Shown in pieces: positions 1 to 9,905 of a stretch of 19,526 nt of DNA. The stretch's first letter is position 1. Each line of letters starts with the position of its first letter. Source of the DNA: JAABRB01 sp041617635 (lineage in GTDB: Bacteria > Pseudomonadota > Gammaproteobacteria > Burkholderiales > SG8-39); NCBI GenBank assembly GCA_041617635.1, contig JBFJOO010000080.1, forward strand, positions 1-19,526, written 5' to 3'. A program made the position numbers and the translations under genes. Under the pieces are notes generated by a model. That model was not told the DNA's origin and made no database searches. It saw nothing but the letters and a program-made list of their open reading frames with translations.

Positions 1-1
1 C

Positions 2-3103
<3,102 letters not shown>

Positions 3104-3122
3104 CGAACTCATTCGAGACGCG

Positions 3123-4589
3123 ATGGGCAAGGTAACCGGATTCCTGGAGTACGAGCGGCTCGCCGAAGCTGCGGAGGCGCCGCGCGAGCGCATCAAGCAT
3201 TATCGCGAGTTCATCGAGCACCTGAGCGACGCTGACGCCGCCGTCCAGGGCGCGCGCTGCATGGATTGCGGCACGCCGTTCTGCATGACCGGATGCCCGA
3301 TCAACAACATCATCCCGGACTGGAACGACCTCGTCTTCAAGCAGAACTGGCGCGAAGCGATCGCCGTGCTGCACTCGACCAACAATTTTCCGGAGTTCAC
3401 CGGACGCGTCTGTCCGGCGCCCTGCGAGGCGGCGTGCACGCTGAACATCAACAACGATCCGGTCGGCATCAAGTCGATCGAGCACGCGATCATCGACAAG
3501 GCGTGGGAGTCGGGATGGGTGAAGCCCGAGCCTCCCGAGCGCAAGACGGGCAAGCGCGTTGCGGTGGTCGGATCGGGCCCGGCGGGACTCGCGTGCGCGC
3601 AGCAGCTGGCCCGCGCGGGTCACGCCGTCGTCGTGTTCGAGAAGAGCGACCGCATCGGCGGCCTGCTGCGCTACGGCATCCCGGACTTCAAGATGGAGAA
3701 GAGCCACATCGACCGGCGGATCCGCCAGATGGAGGCCGAAGGCGTGGAGTTCCGGCCCGGTGTGCGTGTGGGGGCGTTGCGATCGGGCGAGGGCGTGTTC
3801 GATCCCTCCCGCACCAGCGTCGCTCCCGAGACGCTGCTGGGAGAGTTCGACGCGATCGTGCTGTCCGGGGGCGCCGAGGCGCCACGCAATCTCCCGATAC
3901 CCGGCCGCGAGCTCGACGGCGTGCACTACGCGATGGAATTCCTGCCGCAGCAGAACAAGGTCGTGGCCGGCGACAAGGTGCCCGGCCAGATTCTCGCGGG
4001 CGGCAAGCACGTGATCGTGATCGGCGGCGGCGACACCGGCTCGGACTGCGTCGGCACATCGAACCGGCACGGCGCAAGGTCCGTGACACAGTTCGAGCTG
4101 CTCCCGCAACCGCCCGCGCACGAGAACAAGCACTTCGTCTGGCCCGACTGGCCGATCAAGCTCCGCACCTCGAGCTCGCACGAGGAAGGTGTCGAGCGTG
4201 ACTGGTCCGTGGCCACCAAGGAATTCATCGGCGACAACGGCAAGGTCAAGGCGCTGCGCGCAGTGCGCGTGGAATGGCGCGACGGCAAGCTAAAGGAGAT
4301 CTCGGGCACCGAGTTCGAGCTGCCCGCCGACCTAGTCTTGCTTGCAATGGGATTCGTCTCGCCCGTGCAGTCGATTCTCGAAGGGTTCGGCGTCGAGAAG
4401 GATGCGCGCGGCAACGCCAACGCGACGACCGACGGACCCGGGTGCTACGCGACCAGTGCGACGAAGGTGTTCGCCGCTGGCGACATGCGCCGCGGACAGT
4501 CGCTGGTCGTGTGGGCGATCCGGGAAGGTCGCCAATGCGCAAAGGCTGTCGACGAGTTCCTGATGGGGCACTCGAGCTTGCCCCGCTGA
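3123..4589 (+). CDS. gltD: Glutamate synthase (NADPH) small subunit
   Basis: The beta subunit of glutamate synthase oxidises NADPH and passes electrons through FAD and Fe-S clusters to GltB. The 488-residue length fits the family (about 470-490). The N-terminal Fe-S domain shows two cysteine groups, C46/C49/C54/C58 and C97/C101/C105. An FAD-binding GSGPAG motif sits at residues 150-155, with the usual DRIGGLLRYGIP segment after it, and a second dinucleotide fold with GGGDTG near residue 301 binds NADPH. The C-terminal FAAGDMRRGQSLVVWAI motif closes the FAD site. The ATG is 19 nt after the gltB stop, so transcription and probably assembly are coupled. The gene converges on the DUF4124 gene, whose stop codon is 16 nt away. 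Confidence 0.97.
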   Translation: MGKVTGFLEYERLAEAAEAPRERIKHYREFIEHLSDADAAVQGARCMDCGTPFCMTGCPINNIIPDWNDLVFKQNWREAIAVLHSTNNFPEFTGRVCPAPCEAACTLNINNDPVGIKSIEHAIIDKAWESGWVKPEPPERKTGKRVAVVGSGPAGLACAQQLARAGHAVVVFEKSDRIGGLLRYGIPDFKMEKSHIDRRIRQMEAEGVEFRPGVRVGALRSGEGVFDPSRTSVAPETLLGEFDAIVLSGGAEAPRNLPIPGRELDGVHYAMEFLPQQNKVVAGDKVPGQILAGGKHVIVIGGGDTGSDCVGTSNRHGARSVTQFELLPQPPAHENKHFVWPDWPIKLRTSSSHEEGVERDWSVATKEFIGDNGKVKALRAVRVEWRDGKLKEISGTEFELPADLVLLAMGFVSPVQSILEGFGVEKDARGNANATTDGPGCYATSATKVFAAGDMRRGQSLVVWAIREGRQCAKAVDEFLMGHSSLPR

Positions 4590-4605
4590 ATCGACCGATG
4601 TCCTC

Positions 4606-5217
4606 CTAACGTCGCGGGGAACGCGGCTCCGGGAGGGGTTCTTCGTTGCCGTTCGGAACCGGTCGCGGCGGATTTGGCACGTACTGGCCGCCGATTCCGC
4701 CCGGCCCCGGCCCGACGGTGTAACCGGGCGGCGCGATGATGCCCGGAGAACCCGGATTGATGGGGCGGCCGGGCGGTCGCACCACCTGCGCAGGCGGAAA
4801 GCCGCTATATATCGGGGCGACCGCGGCGTTCGGATTATCGCAGTCGGTTCGACGCTGTTCCAGGCATTGCGCGCGCCACTGCTCGTAGGCGCTGGCCTGA
4901 CTCTGCGCCGCCGCCGATTGCGACTGTCGCTCCTGGTCCAGCTCGCGCTCGAGTCGCCTGACCCGATCCTGGAGCGCCGGGTCACCGGCGGATCCGAGGG
5001 CGCCCTCGGGGGGCTTGTACGCCGGAACCACGCTCACCTTGCTCTTGCTCTCGTCGAGCACCGTCGCGTTGGCCCCTTGTGGGGGCGGCGAATTCGAGTA
5101 ATGGACGACGCCTTTCTCGTCCTTCCACTTGTAGATTTCGGACGCATCGCTCGCGCCCGTCCACCCGAAGGGTGCCACGAGAAGGAGGGCGAAAGCGCCT
5201 GCGGCGCTCGCGAGCAT
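4606..5217 (-). CDS. DUF4124 domain-containing envelope protein (downstream paralogue)
   Basis: This is a predicted exported protein of unknown function, 203 residues from the ATG at 5217. A hydrophobic N-terminal signal sequence (AGAFALLLVAPFGW) is followed by a DUF4124 domain at about residues 27-60 (EIYKWKDEKGVVHYSNSPP). After it come a charged, probably coiled-coil stretch (LQDRVRRLERELDQERQ) and a Pro/Gly-rich tail. The frame stays open far upstream through the 21-bp repeat array, but that extension has no DUF4124 or signal character. In-frame GTG codons at 5235 and 5247 are alternatives; 5247 lies just after the upstream gene's stop and could be translationally coupled. No strong ribosome-binding site separates these choices. 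It shares layout with the gene before it, so the pair is probably an old tandem duplication. Confidence 0.82.
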   Translation of the reverse strand: MLASAAGAFALLLVAPFGWTGASDASEIYKWKDEKGVVHYSNSPPPQGANATVLDESKSKVSVVPAYKPPEGALGSAGDPALQDRVRRLERELDQERQSQSAAAQSQASAYEQWRAQCLEQRRTDCDNPNAAVAPIYSGFPPAQVVRPPGRPINPGSPGIIAPPGYTVGPGPGGIGGQYVPNPPRPVPNGNEEPLPEPRSPRR

Positions 5218-5251
5218 GCGTTTTACGATAGCCACGACAGCAATCACGGTG

Positions 5252-5869
5252 TCAGAAGCGGGCGCGCACGGCCAACCCGGAGTGCCTGCCGTGCGGCCCT
5301 GCCACCGGTGGGCTCCCCTTGACATTCCCGCGCTGTCCCATTCTGTGGTGGCGTGAGTGGAATCGGTGTCCCCCGGTATGGAATCGATGTCCCCCGGTAT
5401 GGAATCGATGTCCCCCGGTATGGAATCGATGTCCCCCGGTATGGAATCGATGTCCCCCACCGTGCTTGAAGACTGGCCACGGATTGACCGCGAAGGGGTA
5501 GACGATCGGCACCGTGTAGGTCGCGGAAGGCACTGGGACCGGGACAGGGTAAATCACTGTTGGCGTGCTTGCTGTCCGCATTGCGGAGAGCTCATTCTCG
5601 AGTTGCACGATTCGGCGCAGCAACTCCGCCTCCCGCTGGGCCTGTTGCACCTCCGGCCGCTGCTCGGGGAGCGGAATCACGCTGACCGTCGGCTGGGTTT
5701 CCGGAATCTGTGTGGCCTTTACGCCCTGCGGGGGGATGTTGGAATAATTGACCACCCCTTTCGCGTCGACCCAGCGGTAAAGATCTGCCGTTGCGGGAAC
5801 GCTGGCAAGCGCCGCCACCAATCCGACCACCGGGACGACGTGGCGAACCTCAATGCACAAACGAGCCAT
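5252..5869 (-). CDS. DUF4124 domain-containing envelope protein with GGHRFHT repeats
   Basis: This is a predicted exported protein of unknown function, 205 residues. A signal sequence (VVPVVGLVAALASVPATA) leads into a DUF4124 domain at about residues 28-60 (ADLYRWVDAKGVVNYSNIPP). A short probable coiled coil (residues 74-97) and a Pro/Val-rich segment follow. Residues 138-172 are five consecutive copies of the heptapeptide GGHRFHT, the last ending in S, encoded by a 21-bp tandem repeat. The last 33 residues are basic and resemble nothing I recognise. The repeat and tail look grafted onto an ordinary DUF4124 protein, so the original C-terminus may have been lost. The start at 5869 gives a complete signal peptide. 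The downstream paralogue follows after 34 nt or less, so the two are probably cotranscribed. Confidence 0.8.
   Translation of the reverse strand: MARLCIEVRHVVPVVGLVAALASVPATADLYRWVDAKGVVNYSNIPPQGVKATQIPETQPTVSVIPLPEQRPEVQQAQREAELLRRIVQLENELSAMRTASTPTVIYPVPVPVPSATYTVPIVYPFAVNPWPVFKHGGGHRFHTGGHRFHTGGHRFHTGGHRFHTGGHRFHSRHHRMGQRGNVKGSPPVAGPHGRHSGLAVRARF
5359..5460. repeat. 21-bp tandem repeat, 4 full units plus an 18-bp partial
   Basis: Units start at 5359, 5380, 5401, 5422 and 5443. On the plus strand each begins GGAATCGATGTCCCCCGG; the first unit differs by one base (GGAATCGGTGTC). The other three full units are identical, and the last is cut after 18 bases. Because 21 is a multiple of three, the array stays open in all three minus-strand frames. 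In the frame of the DUF4124 gene it encodes GGHRFHT. The near-identity of the units suggests recent expansion. Confidence 0.95.
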
Positions 5870-5988
5870 GCTTCATTCTACGCTCGGACCCGGCGAGCGG
5901 ATTGTTGCCATATTGCAAGGCGGGGCCCGGGGTTGTGGCGTTTGCCCGGTGCGTCGCCGCAAGCGCGCGGCGCACGCGCCGAACCGCG

Positions 5989-5997
5989 TGATAACAT
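5989..5997 (+). promoter_or_regulatory. Possible extended -10 promoter for glmUS
   Basis: TG-A-TAACAT lies 35 nt before the glmU start in an AT-rich patch (ataacatttgatttttcc) within otherwise very GC-rich DNA. It matches an extended -10 with four of six hexamer positions. No convincing -35 element is seen, and no Shine-Dalgarno sequence precedes the glmU ATG. The rest of the 161-bp gap between 5870 and 6031 shows nothing else that I can name. Confidence 0.3.
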
Positions 5998-6031
5998 TTG
6001 ATTTTTCCAGGCTTTTTCGGTTGTTCGCCCA

Positions 6032-7384
6032 ATGAATGTGGTGATCCTTGCGGCGGGGCAGGGCAAGCGCATGCGCTCTGAACTGCCCAAGGTGCTGCAC
6101 CGCCTCGCGGGGCGCGCGCTGCTGGCGCATGTGCTGGCAAGCGCGCGCAGCCTCGCCCCACGGAGGATCGTGGTCGTTTACGGGCATGGCGGCGAAGCCG
6201 TGCGCGAGTCGATTGCCGCGGAGGGCCTGGAGTGGGTGCGCCAGACACCGCAGCTCGGCACCGGCCACGCGCTGCAACAGGCGCTTCCCGCGCTCGACGT
6301 TTCCGTCGCAACGCTGGTGCTCTACGGCGACGTGCCGCTCACTCGTCGCGCGACCCTCGACAAGCTGCTCGACGCGGCGGGCGACGGGATCGGCCTGCTC
6401 ACCGTGGAACTCGATGATCCTTCGGGATACGGACGAATCGTGCGACGTGGTGCGGACGTGGTGCGCATCGTCGAGCAGAAGGACGCGAGCGCGGCGGAGC
6501 TTGCCATACGCGAGGTGAACACCGGCTTGATGGTGCTCCCCACCGCCCGGCTTGCGGGGTGGCTGGACCGGCTCCGCAACGACAACGCGCAGCGGGAGTA
6601 CTACCTCACCGACGTGATCGCGCTGGCGGTCGCCGGCGGCGTACCGGTGCGTGCCGTGCAGCCGGCAGACGCATGGGAAACGCTCGGTGTGAACAGCAAG
6701 GCCGAGCTTGCGGCGCTCGAACGCGTCCTGCAGCGTGACATCGCCGCGCAGCTCCTCGATGCGGGCGTGACGCTCGCCGATCCGCAGCGCGTGGACGTGC
6801 GTGGCGAGCTCGCCTGCGGCCGCGACGTCACGATCGACGTGAACTGCATATTCGAGGGCCGCGTCGAGCTCGCCGACGGCGTCCAGGTCGGCGCGCATTG
6901 CGTGCTGCGCGACGTGCGGGTCGCGGCCGACACGCGCATCGAGCCGTTCTGTCACATCGCCGATGCCGAGATCGGACGCAACTGCCGGATCGGGCCGTAC
7001 GCCCGCATTCGCCCCGCGACTCGTCTCGCGGAGGACGTGCACATCGGCAATTTCGTCGAGGTGAAAGCGAGCGAGATCGGCGCCGGCTCCAAGGCGAACC
7101 ACCTGTCCTACGTGGGCGACAGCTCGGTGGGCCGCAACGTCAACGTCGGCGCCGGGACGATCACCTGCAACTACGACGGCGCAAACAAGCACCGCACGGT
7201 CATCGAGGACGATGTCTTCATCGGCTCCGACACGCAGCTGGTCGCGCCGGTGCGCGTGGGCCGGGGCGCGACGCTCGGCGCCGGGACGACACTCGTCAAG
7301 GACGCTCCGGAGGGCGAGCTGACCGTCTCACGCGCGAAGCAGCTCACCGTGCGCGGGTGGAAGCGCCCTACGAAGAAGAAATAG
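6032..7384 (+). CDS. glmU: Bifunctional GlcNAc-1-phosphate uridyltransferase / GlcN-1-phosphate acetyltransferase
   Basis: GlmU acetylates glucosamine-1-phosphate and then couples it to UTP to give UDP-GlcNAc, the precursor of peptidoglycan and lipopolysaccharide; it acts in the cytoplasm. The 450 residues match the family (about 456 in E. coli). The N-terminal pyrophosphorylase domain has LAAGQGKRM at residues 6-14, K20, the metal-site segment YGDVPL near residue 100, and EVNTG. The C-terminal left-handed beta-helix acetyltransferase domain holds hexapeptide repeats, PYARIRPATRL, NFVEVKASEIG, the likely catalytic His357 in ANHLSYVGD, and ITCNYDGANKHRT. glmS starts 3 nt after the stop, so the gene supplying GlmU's substrate pathway is cotranscribed and probably translationally coupled. 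Confidence 0.97.
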   Translation: MNVVILAAGQGKRMRSELPKVLHRLAGRALLAHVLASARSLAPRRIVVVYGHGGEAVRESIAAEGLEWVRQTPQLGTGHALQQALPALDVSVATLVLYGDVPLTRRATLDKLLDAAGDGIGLLTVELDDPSGYGRIVRRGADVVRIVEQKDASAAELAIREVNTGLMVLPTARLAGWLDRLRNDNAQREYYLTDVIALAVAGGVPVRAVQPADAWETLGVNSKAELAALERVLQRDIAAQLLDAGVTLADPQRVDVRGELACGRDVTIDVNCIFEGRVELADGVQVGAHCVLRDVRVAADTRIEPFCHIADAEIGRNCRIGPYARIRPATRLAEDVHIGNFVEVKASEIGAGSKANHLSYVGDSSVGRNVNVGAGTITCNYDGANKHRTVIEDDVFIGSDTQLVAPVRVGRGATLGAGTTLVKDAPEGELTVSRAKQLTVRGWKRPTKKK

Positions 7385-7387
7385 ACC

Positions 7388-9214
7388 ATGTGCGGAATCG
7401 TCGCCGGCATCGCTGCGCGGGACATCGTCCCCCAGCTGCTCGAGGGCCTGAAGCGCCTCGAGTATCGCGGCTATGACTCGGCCGGGATGGCGTTGGCCGA
7501 GGGCGGGTTGAAGCGGCTGCGCACCGAGGGACGGGTGGCCGAGCTCGCGGGGCTCGCATCAGCGCAGGAGTTCGCGGGGCGTGTCGGCATCGCGCACACG
7601 CGCTGGGCGACGCACGGCGTGCCCTCGGAGCGCAACGCCCATCCGCACGCTTCCGGCGCGATCGCCGTCGTGCACAACGGCATCATCGAGAATCACGAAG
7701 CGATGCGCGCGCGGTTGAAGGCCGACGGCTACACGTTCAGCTCCGACACGGACACCGAGGTGATCGCGCACCTCGTCCATCGCGAGATGCGCAGCCGGGG
7801 TGATCTGCATGCCGCGACACGCGCAGCCATCGCCGGGCTCGAGGGCGCGTACGCGATCGGCGTGATTTGCGCGGAGCACCCCGATTGCGTCGTGGTGGCC
7901 CGCAAGGGCGCTCCGCTGCTACTCGGGCTGGGCGAAGGCGAGAATTTTGCCGCCTCGGACGTCTCCGCGCTGCTCCAGGTGACCCAGCGGGTGGTCTACC
8001 TCGAGGAGGGCGACACTGCGGAGCTCCGGCGCGAGGGATGTGAGGTGCTCGACGCAGACGGGCAGCCGGTCGCGCGCGAAGTGCACGAGAGCCAGCTCAC
8101 CTCCGCGTCGATCGAGCTCGGGCCCTACCGGCACTTCATGCAGAAGGAGATCATCGAGCAGCCCGGCGCGCTCGCCAACACGCTCGAAATGGTGGCGAAT
8201 GCGAGCGCGATCTCACCCGGTTTGTTCGGGGCCGACGCAGAGAAGCTGCTCGGAGAGATCGATCGCGTGCTCATCGTCGCTTGCGGCACGAGCTATCACT
8301 CGGCGATGGTCGCCCGCTACTGGATCGAGGGCGTGGCCAGGATGCCATGCAACGTGGAGATCGCGAGCGAGTACCGCTATCGCGACTCGGTCGCGAGCCC
8401 GTCGACGCTGGTCGTGACGATCTCGCAGTCGGGGGAGACCGCGGACACCATCGCCGCGCTCCAGCATGCGAAACGCCTCGGGCAGGACCGCTCGCTCACG
8501 ATCTGCAACGTGCCCGAGAGCGCGCTTGTGCGGCAGTCCAAGCTGCGGTTCCTGACGCGCGCCGGGCCGGAGATCGGCGTGGCCTCGACCAAGGCGTTCA
8601 CCACCCAGCTCGCCGCGCTGTTCCTGCTCACCATGGTTCTCGCGAAGCAGCGCGGGCGTCTCGCGCCCGAGCGCGAGCGGGAGCTCCTCGGCGCGCTGCG
8701 CCACCTTCCGGCCGCATTGCAGAACGTGCTCGAGGTGGAGGCGCAGGTGGCGGCGTGGGCGGCCCGTTTCGCGGACAAGGAGCATGCATTGTTCCTCGGT
8801 CGTGGCATTCACTACCCGATCGCGATGGAGGGTGCGCTGAAGCTGAAGGAGATCTCCTACATCCATGCAGAGGCCTATGCGGCCGGCGAGCTCAAGCATG
8901 GCCCGCTCGCGCTCGTGGACCGCGACATGCCGGTCGTCGCCGTGGCGCCCAACGACGCGTTGCTCGAGAAGCTCAAATCGAATCTACAGGAAGTGCGGGC
9001 CCGCGGCGGTCAGCTCTATGTTTTCGCGGACCAGGGCGTGCAGATCGAGGAATCCGACGCGCTACACGTCATCTCGCTGACCGACCATGCGGGGCTGCTG
9101 TCGCCCATTCTGCACGTCGTCCCGCTGCAGCTGCTCGCATACCATGCGGCCCTGAATCGCGGCACCGATGTTGACAAGCCGCGGAACTTGGCAAAATCGG
9201 TAACGGTGGAATGA
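7388..9214 (+). CDS. glmS: Glutamine--fructose-6-phosphate aminotransferase (isomerizing)
   Basis: GlmS makes glucosamine-6-phosphate from fructose-6-phosphate using glutamine amide nitrogen, the first step toward UDP-GlcNAc. It is 608 residues, the normal length. Cys2 after the initiator Met is the glutaminase nucleophile (MCGIVAGIA). The glutaminase site also shows TRWATHG (71-77), HNGIIEN (N97, G98) and D122. Two SIS sugar-phosphate domains follow, with CGTSYHSAMVARYW and SQSGETADTIAAL, then the C-terminal segment AEAYAAGELKHGPLALVD. The C-terminus DKPRNLAKSVTVE is canonical. The stop at 9212-9214 is followed at once by a second, diverged copy of the last 15 codons. The gene converges on the lipoprotein gene that ends at 9273. 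Confidence 0.97.
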   Translation: MCGIVAGIAARDIVPQLLEGLKRLEYRGYDSAGMALAEGGLKRLRTEGRVAELAGLASAQEFAGRVGIAHTRWATHGVPSERNAHPHASGAIAVVHNGIIENHEAMRARLKADGYTFSSDTDTEVIAHLVHREMRSRGDLHAATRAAIAGLEGAYAIGVICAEHPDCVVVARKGAPLLLGLGEGENFAASDVSALLQVTQRVVYLEEGDTAELRREGCEVLDADGQPVAREVHESQLTSASIELGPYRHFMQKEIIEQPGALANTLEMVANASAISPGLFGADAEKLLGEIDRVLIVACGTSYHSAMVARYWIEGVARMPCNVEIASEYRYRDSVASPSTLVVTISQSGETADTIAALQHAKRLGQDRSLTICNVPESALVRQSKLRFLTRAGPEIGVASTKAFTTQLAALFLLTMVLAKQRGRLAPERERELLGALRHLPAALQNVLEVEAQVAAWAARFADKEHALFLGRGIHYPIAMEGALKLKEISYIHAEAYAAGELKHGPLALVDRDMPVVAVAPNDALLEKLKSNLQEVRARGGQLYVFADQGVQIEESDALHVISLTDHAGLLSPILHVVPLQLLAYHAALNRGTDVDKPRNLAKSVTVE

Positions 9215-9259
9215 CTTGCCAAGCCGCTGAACTTGGCGAAACCGGTGACGGTCGAGTGA
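9170..9259 (+). repeat. Tandem duplication of the glmS 3' end (two 45-bp units)
   Basis: Unit 1 (9170-9214) is the last 15 codons of glmS including its TGA. Unit 2 (9215-9259) follows directly in the same frame and reads LAKPLNLAKPVTVE then TGA. The units differ at 8 of 45 bases, four of them synonymous third positions. Unit 2 uses GC-ending codons like the rest of the window, whereas unit 1 uses several AT-ending ones (gca, gta, gaa). The protein changes in unit 2 (D to A, R to L, S to P) suggest it is not under selection as GlmS. Confidence 0.93.
9173..9241 (+). other. attTn7-like target region at the glmS 3' end
   Basis: Tn7-family TnsD proteins bind the conserved end of glmS and direct insertion about 25 bp past the stop codon. 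Here the codons for DKPRNLAKSVTVE are intact. The expected insertion point (roughly 9237-9241) would fall inside the second copy of the repeat. No Tn7 ends or tns genes are present, so the site is unoccupied or vacated. Confidence 0.5.
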
Positions 9260-9272
9260 ATTTCCGGGCGCG

Positions 9273-9905
9273 TCACCTGGCCAATTCCAGCGCTGCGAGA
9301 TCGCGCTCAAGTGCGCCGAGGATTCGACTCAACGCGGCGCCGTACCCGCGCGCCAAGGCTTCTGGGGATGTGTCATCGATCGGGACACGTTGCGAGTAGT
9401 CATGCTCGAACACGACTCCACGCTCGGCGCTGGCACGTCGGATGTTGAGCTGGAGTGACAGCACGGCAGCGGGCTGCTGCGGGGTTTGCGCATCGCCGTA
9501 CAGTTCGGTCACGAGCCCTTCCAGCACGTAGTCGCCGGTGAGCGTGCTCGCCGGCTCGCGTACCGCCGTGAACAGCGCCGAGCGGCTCAGCCAGCGCGCG
9601 ATCTGATGCCCAAGGAGGTCTCCGGGCGAGGCGAAAAAGCTGTTGTAAGGGTCCGCCTCGTAGCGCAGCTCGCCGGTGCGATACACGAACGGCGTGCCAC
9701 CGTAGGGCGGCTGCATGCTGATGCGGCCCACCTTGAGCGTCGCGGAGAACGGGGCGGGATTGCGCGCTGCAGCGGCTTGCGCAGGACGTTCGGCACTGAG
9801 GGTGAAAGAGTGCCGCTCGAGGGACGGTCGTGTGACCGCGCAACCCGTCGCCGCTGCCAGCAGAATCCCGATGGCGAGCGATCGGCTGCCGCGGTGCGCG
9901 ATCAC
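9273..9905 (-). CDS. ABC-type transport auxiliary lipoprotein (PqiC/ABC_trans_aux family)
   Basis: This is a predicted outer-membrane lipoprotein of 210 residues, last gene of an MCE/Mla-type operon. The start is GTG at 9905, overlapping the upstream MCE stop by 4 nt (GTGA). The signal peptide ends in LLAAATGC, with Cys22 as the likely lipidation site. The body carries the family's early segment (LKVGRISMQPPYGGTPFVYRT), a YNSFFASPGDLLGHQIARWL region and a helical C-terminus. In related systems such as PqiABC, this lipoprotein is thought to help anchor or receive the MCE tunnel at the outer membrane. Its stop is 58 nt from the glmS stop, and the duplicated glmS end fills most of that gap. Confidence 0.88.
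   Translation of the reverse strand: MIAHRGSRSLAIGILLAAATGCAVTRPSLERHSFTLSAERPAQAAAARNPAPFSATLKVGRISMQPPYGGTPFVYRTGELRYEADPYNSFFASPGDLLGHQIARWLSRSALFTAVREPASTLTGDYVLEGLVTELYGDAQTPQQPAAVLSLQLNIRRASAERGVVFEHDYSQRVPIDDTSPEALARGYGAALSRILGALERDLAALELAR

Noticed and set aside
5218..5460. N-terminal extension of the downstream DUF4124 protein through the 21-bp repeats (GDIDSIP units)
   Set aside because: The signal peptide and DUF4124 begin after 5217, and the extension overlaps the coding region of the upstream paralogue. The frame is open only because the repeat is a multiple of three.
5359..5460. CRISPR array
   Set aside because: Units abut directly with no unique spacers, are only 21 bp, and lie in a coding frame; no cas gene is near.
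5357..6001. Plus-strand frame of 214 codons containing repeated GMESMSP units
   Set aside because: It is antisense to the DUF4124 gene, and its repeats are the reverse reading of the same 21-bp array.
5873..7192. 439-codon minus-strand frame opposite glmU
   Set aside because: Antisense shadow; glmU on the other strand is complete with all its motifs.
7385..7387. glmS ribozyme or riboswitch before glmS
   Set aside because: The gap to glmU is 3 nt; there is no room, and such ribozymes are typical of Gram-positive bacteria.
9215..9272. Remnant Tn7 transposon
   Set aside because: Only 58 bp separate the two convergent genes; no Tn7 end repeats, target-site duplication or tns genes are visible.
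9016..9276. Minus-strand small protein containing two HSTVT-FAKF repeats
   Set aside because: It is the antisense reading of the duplicated glmS end, not a gene.
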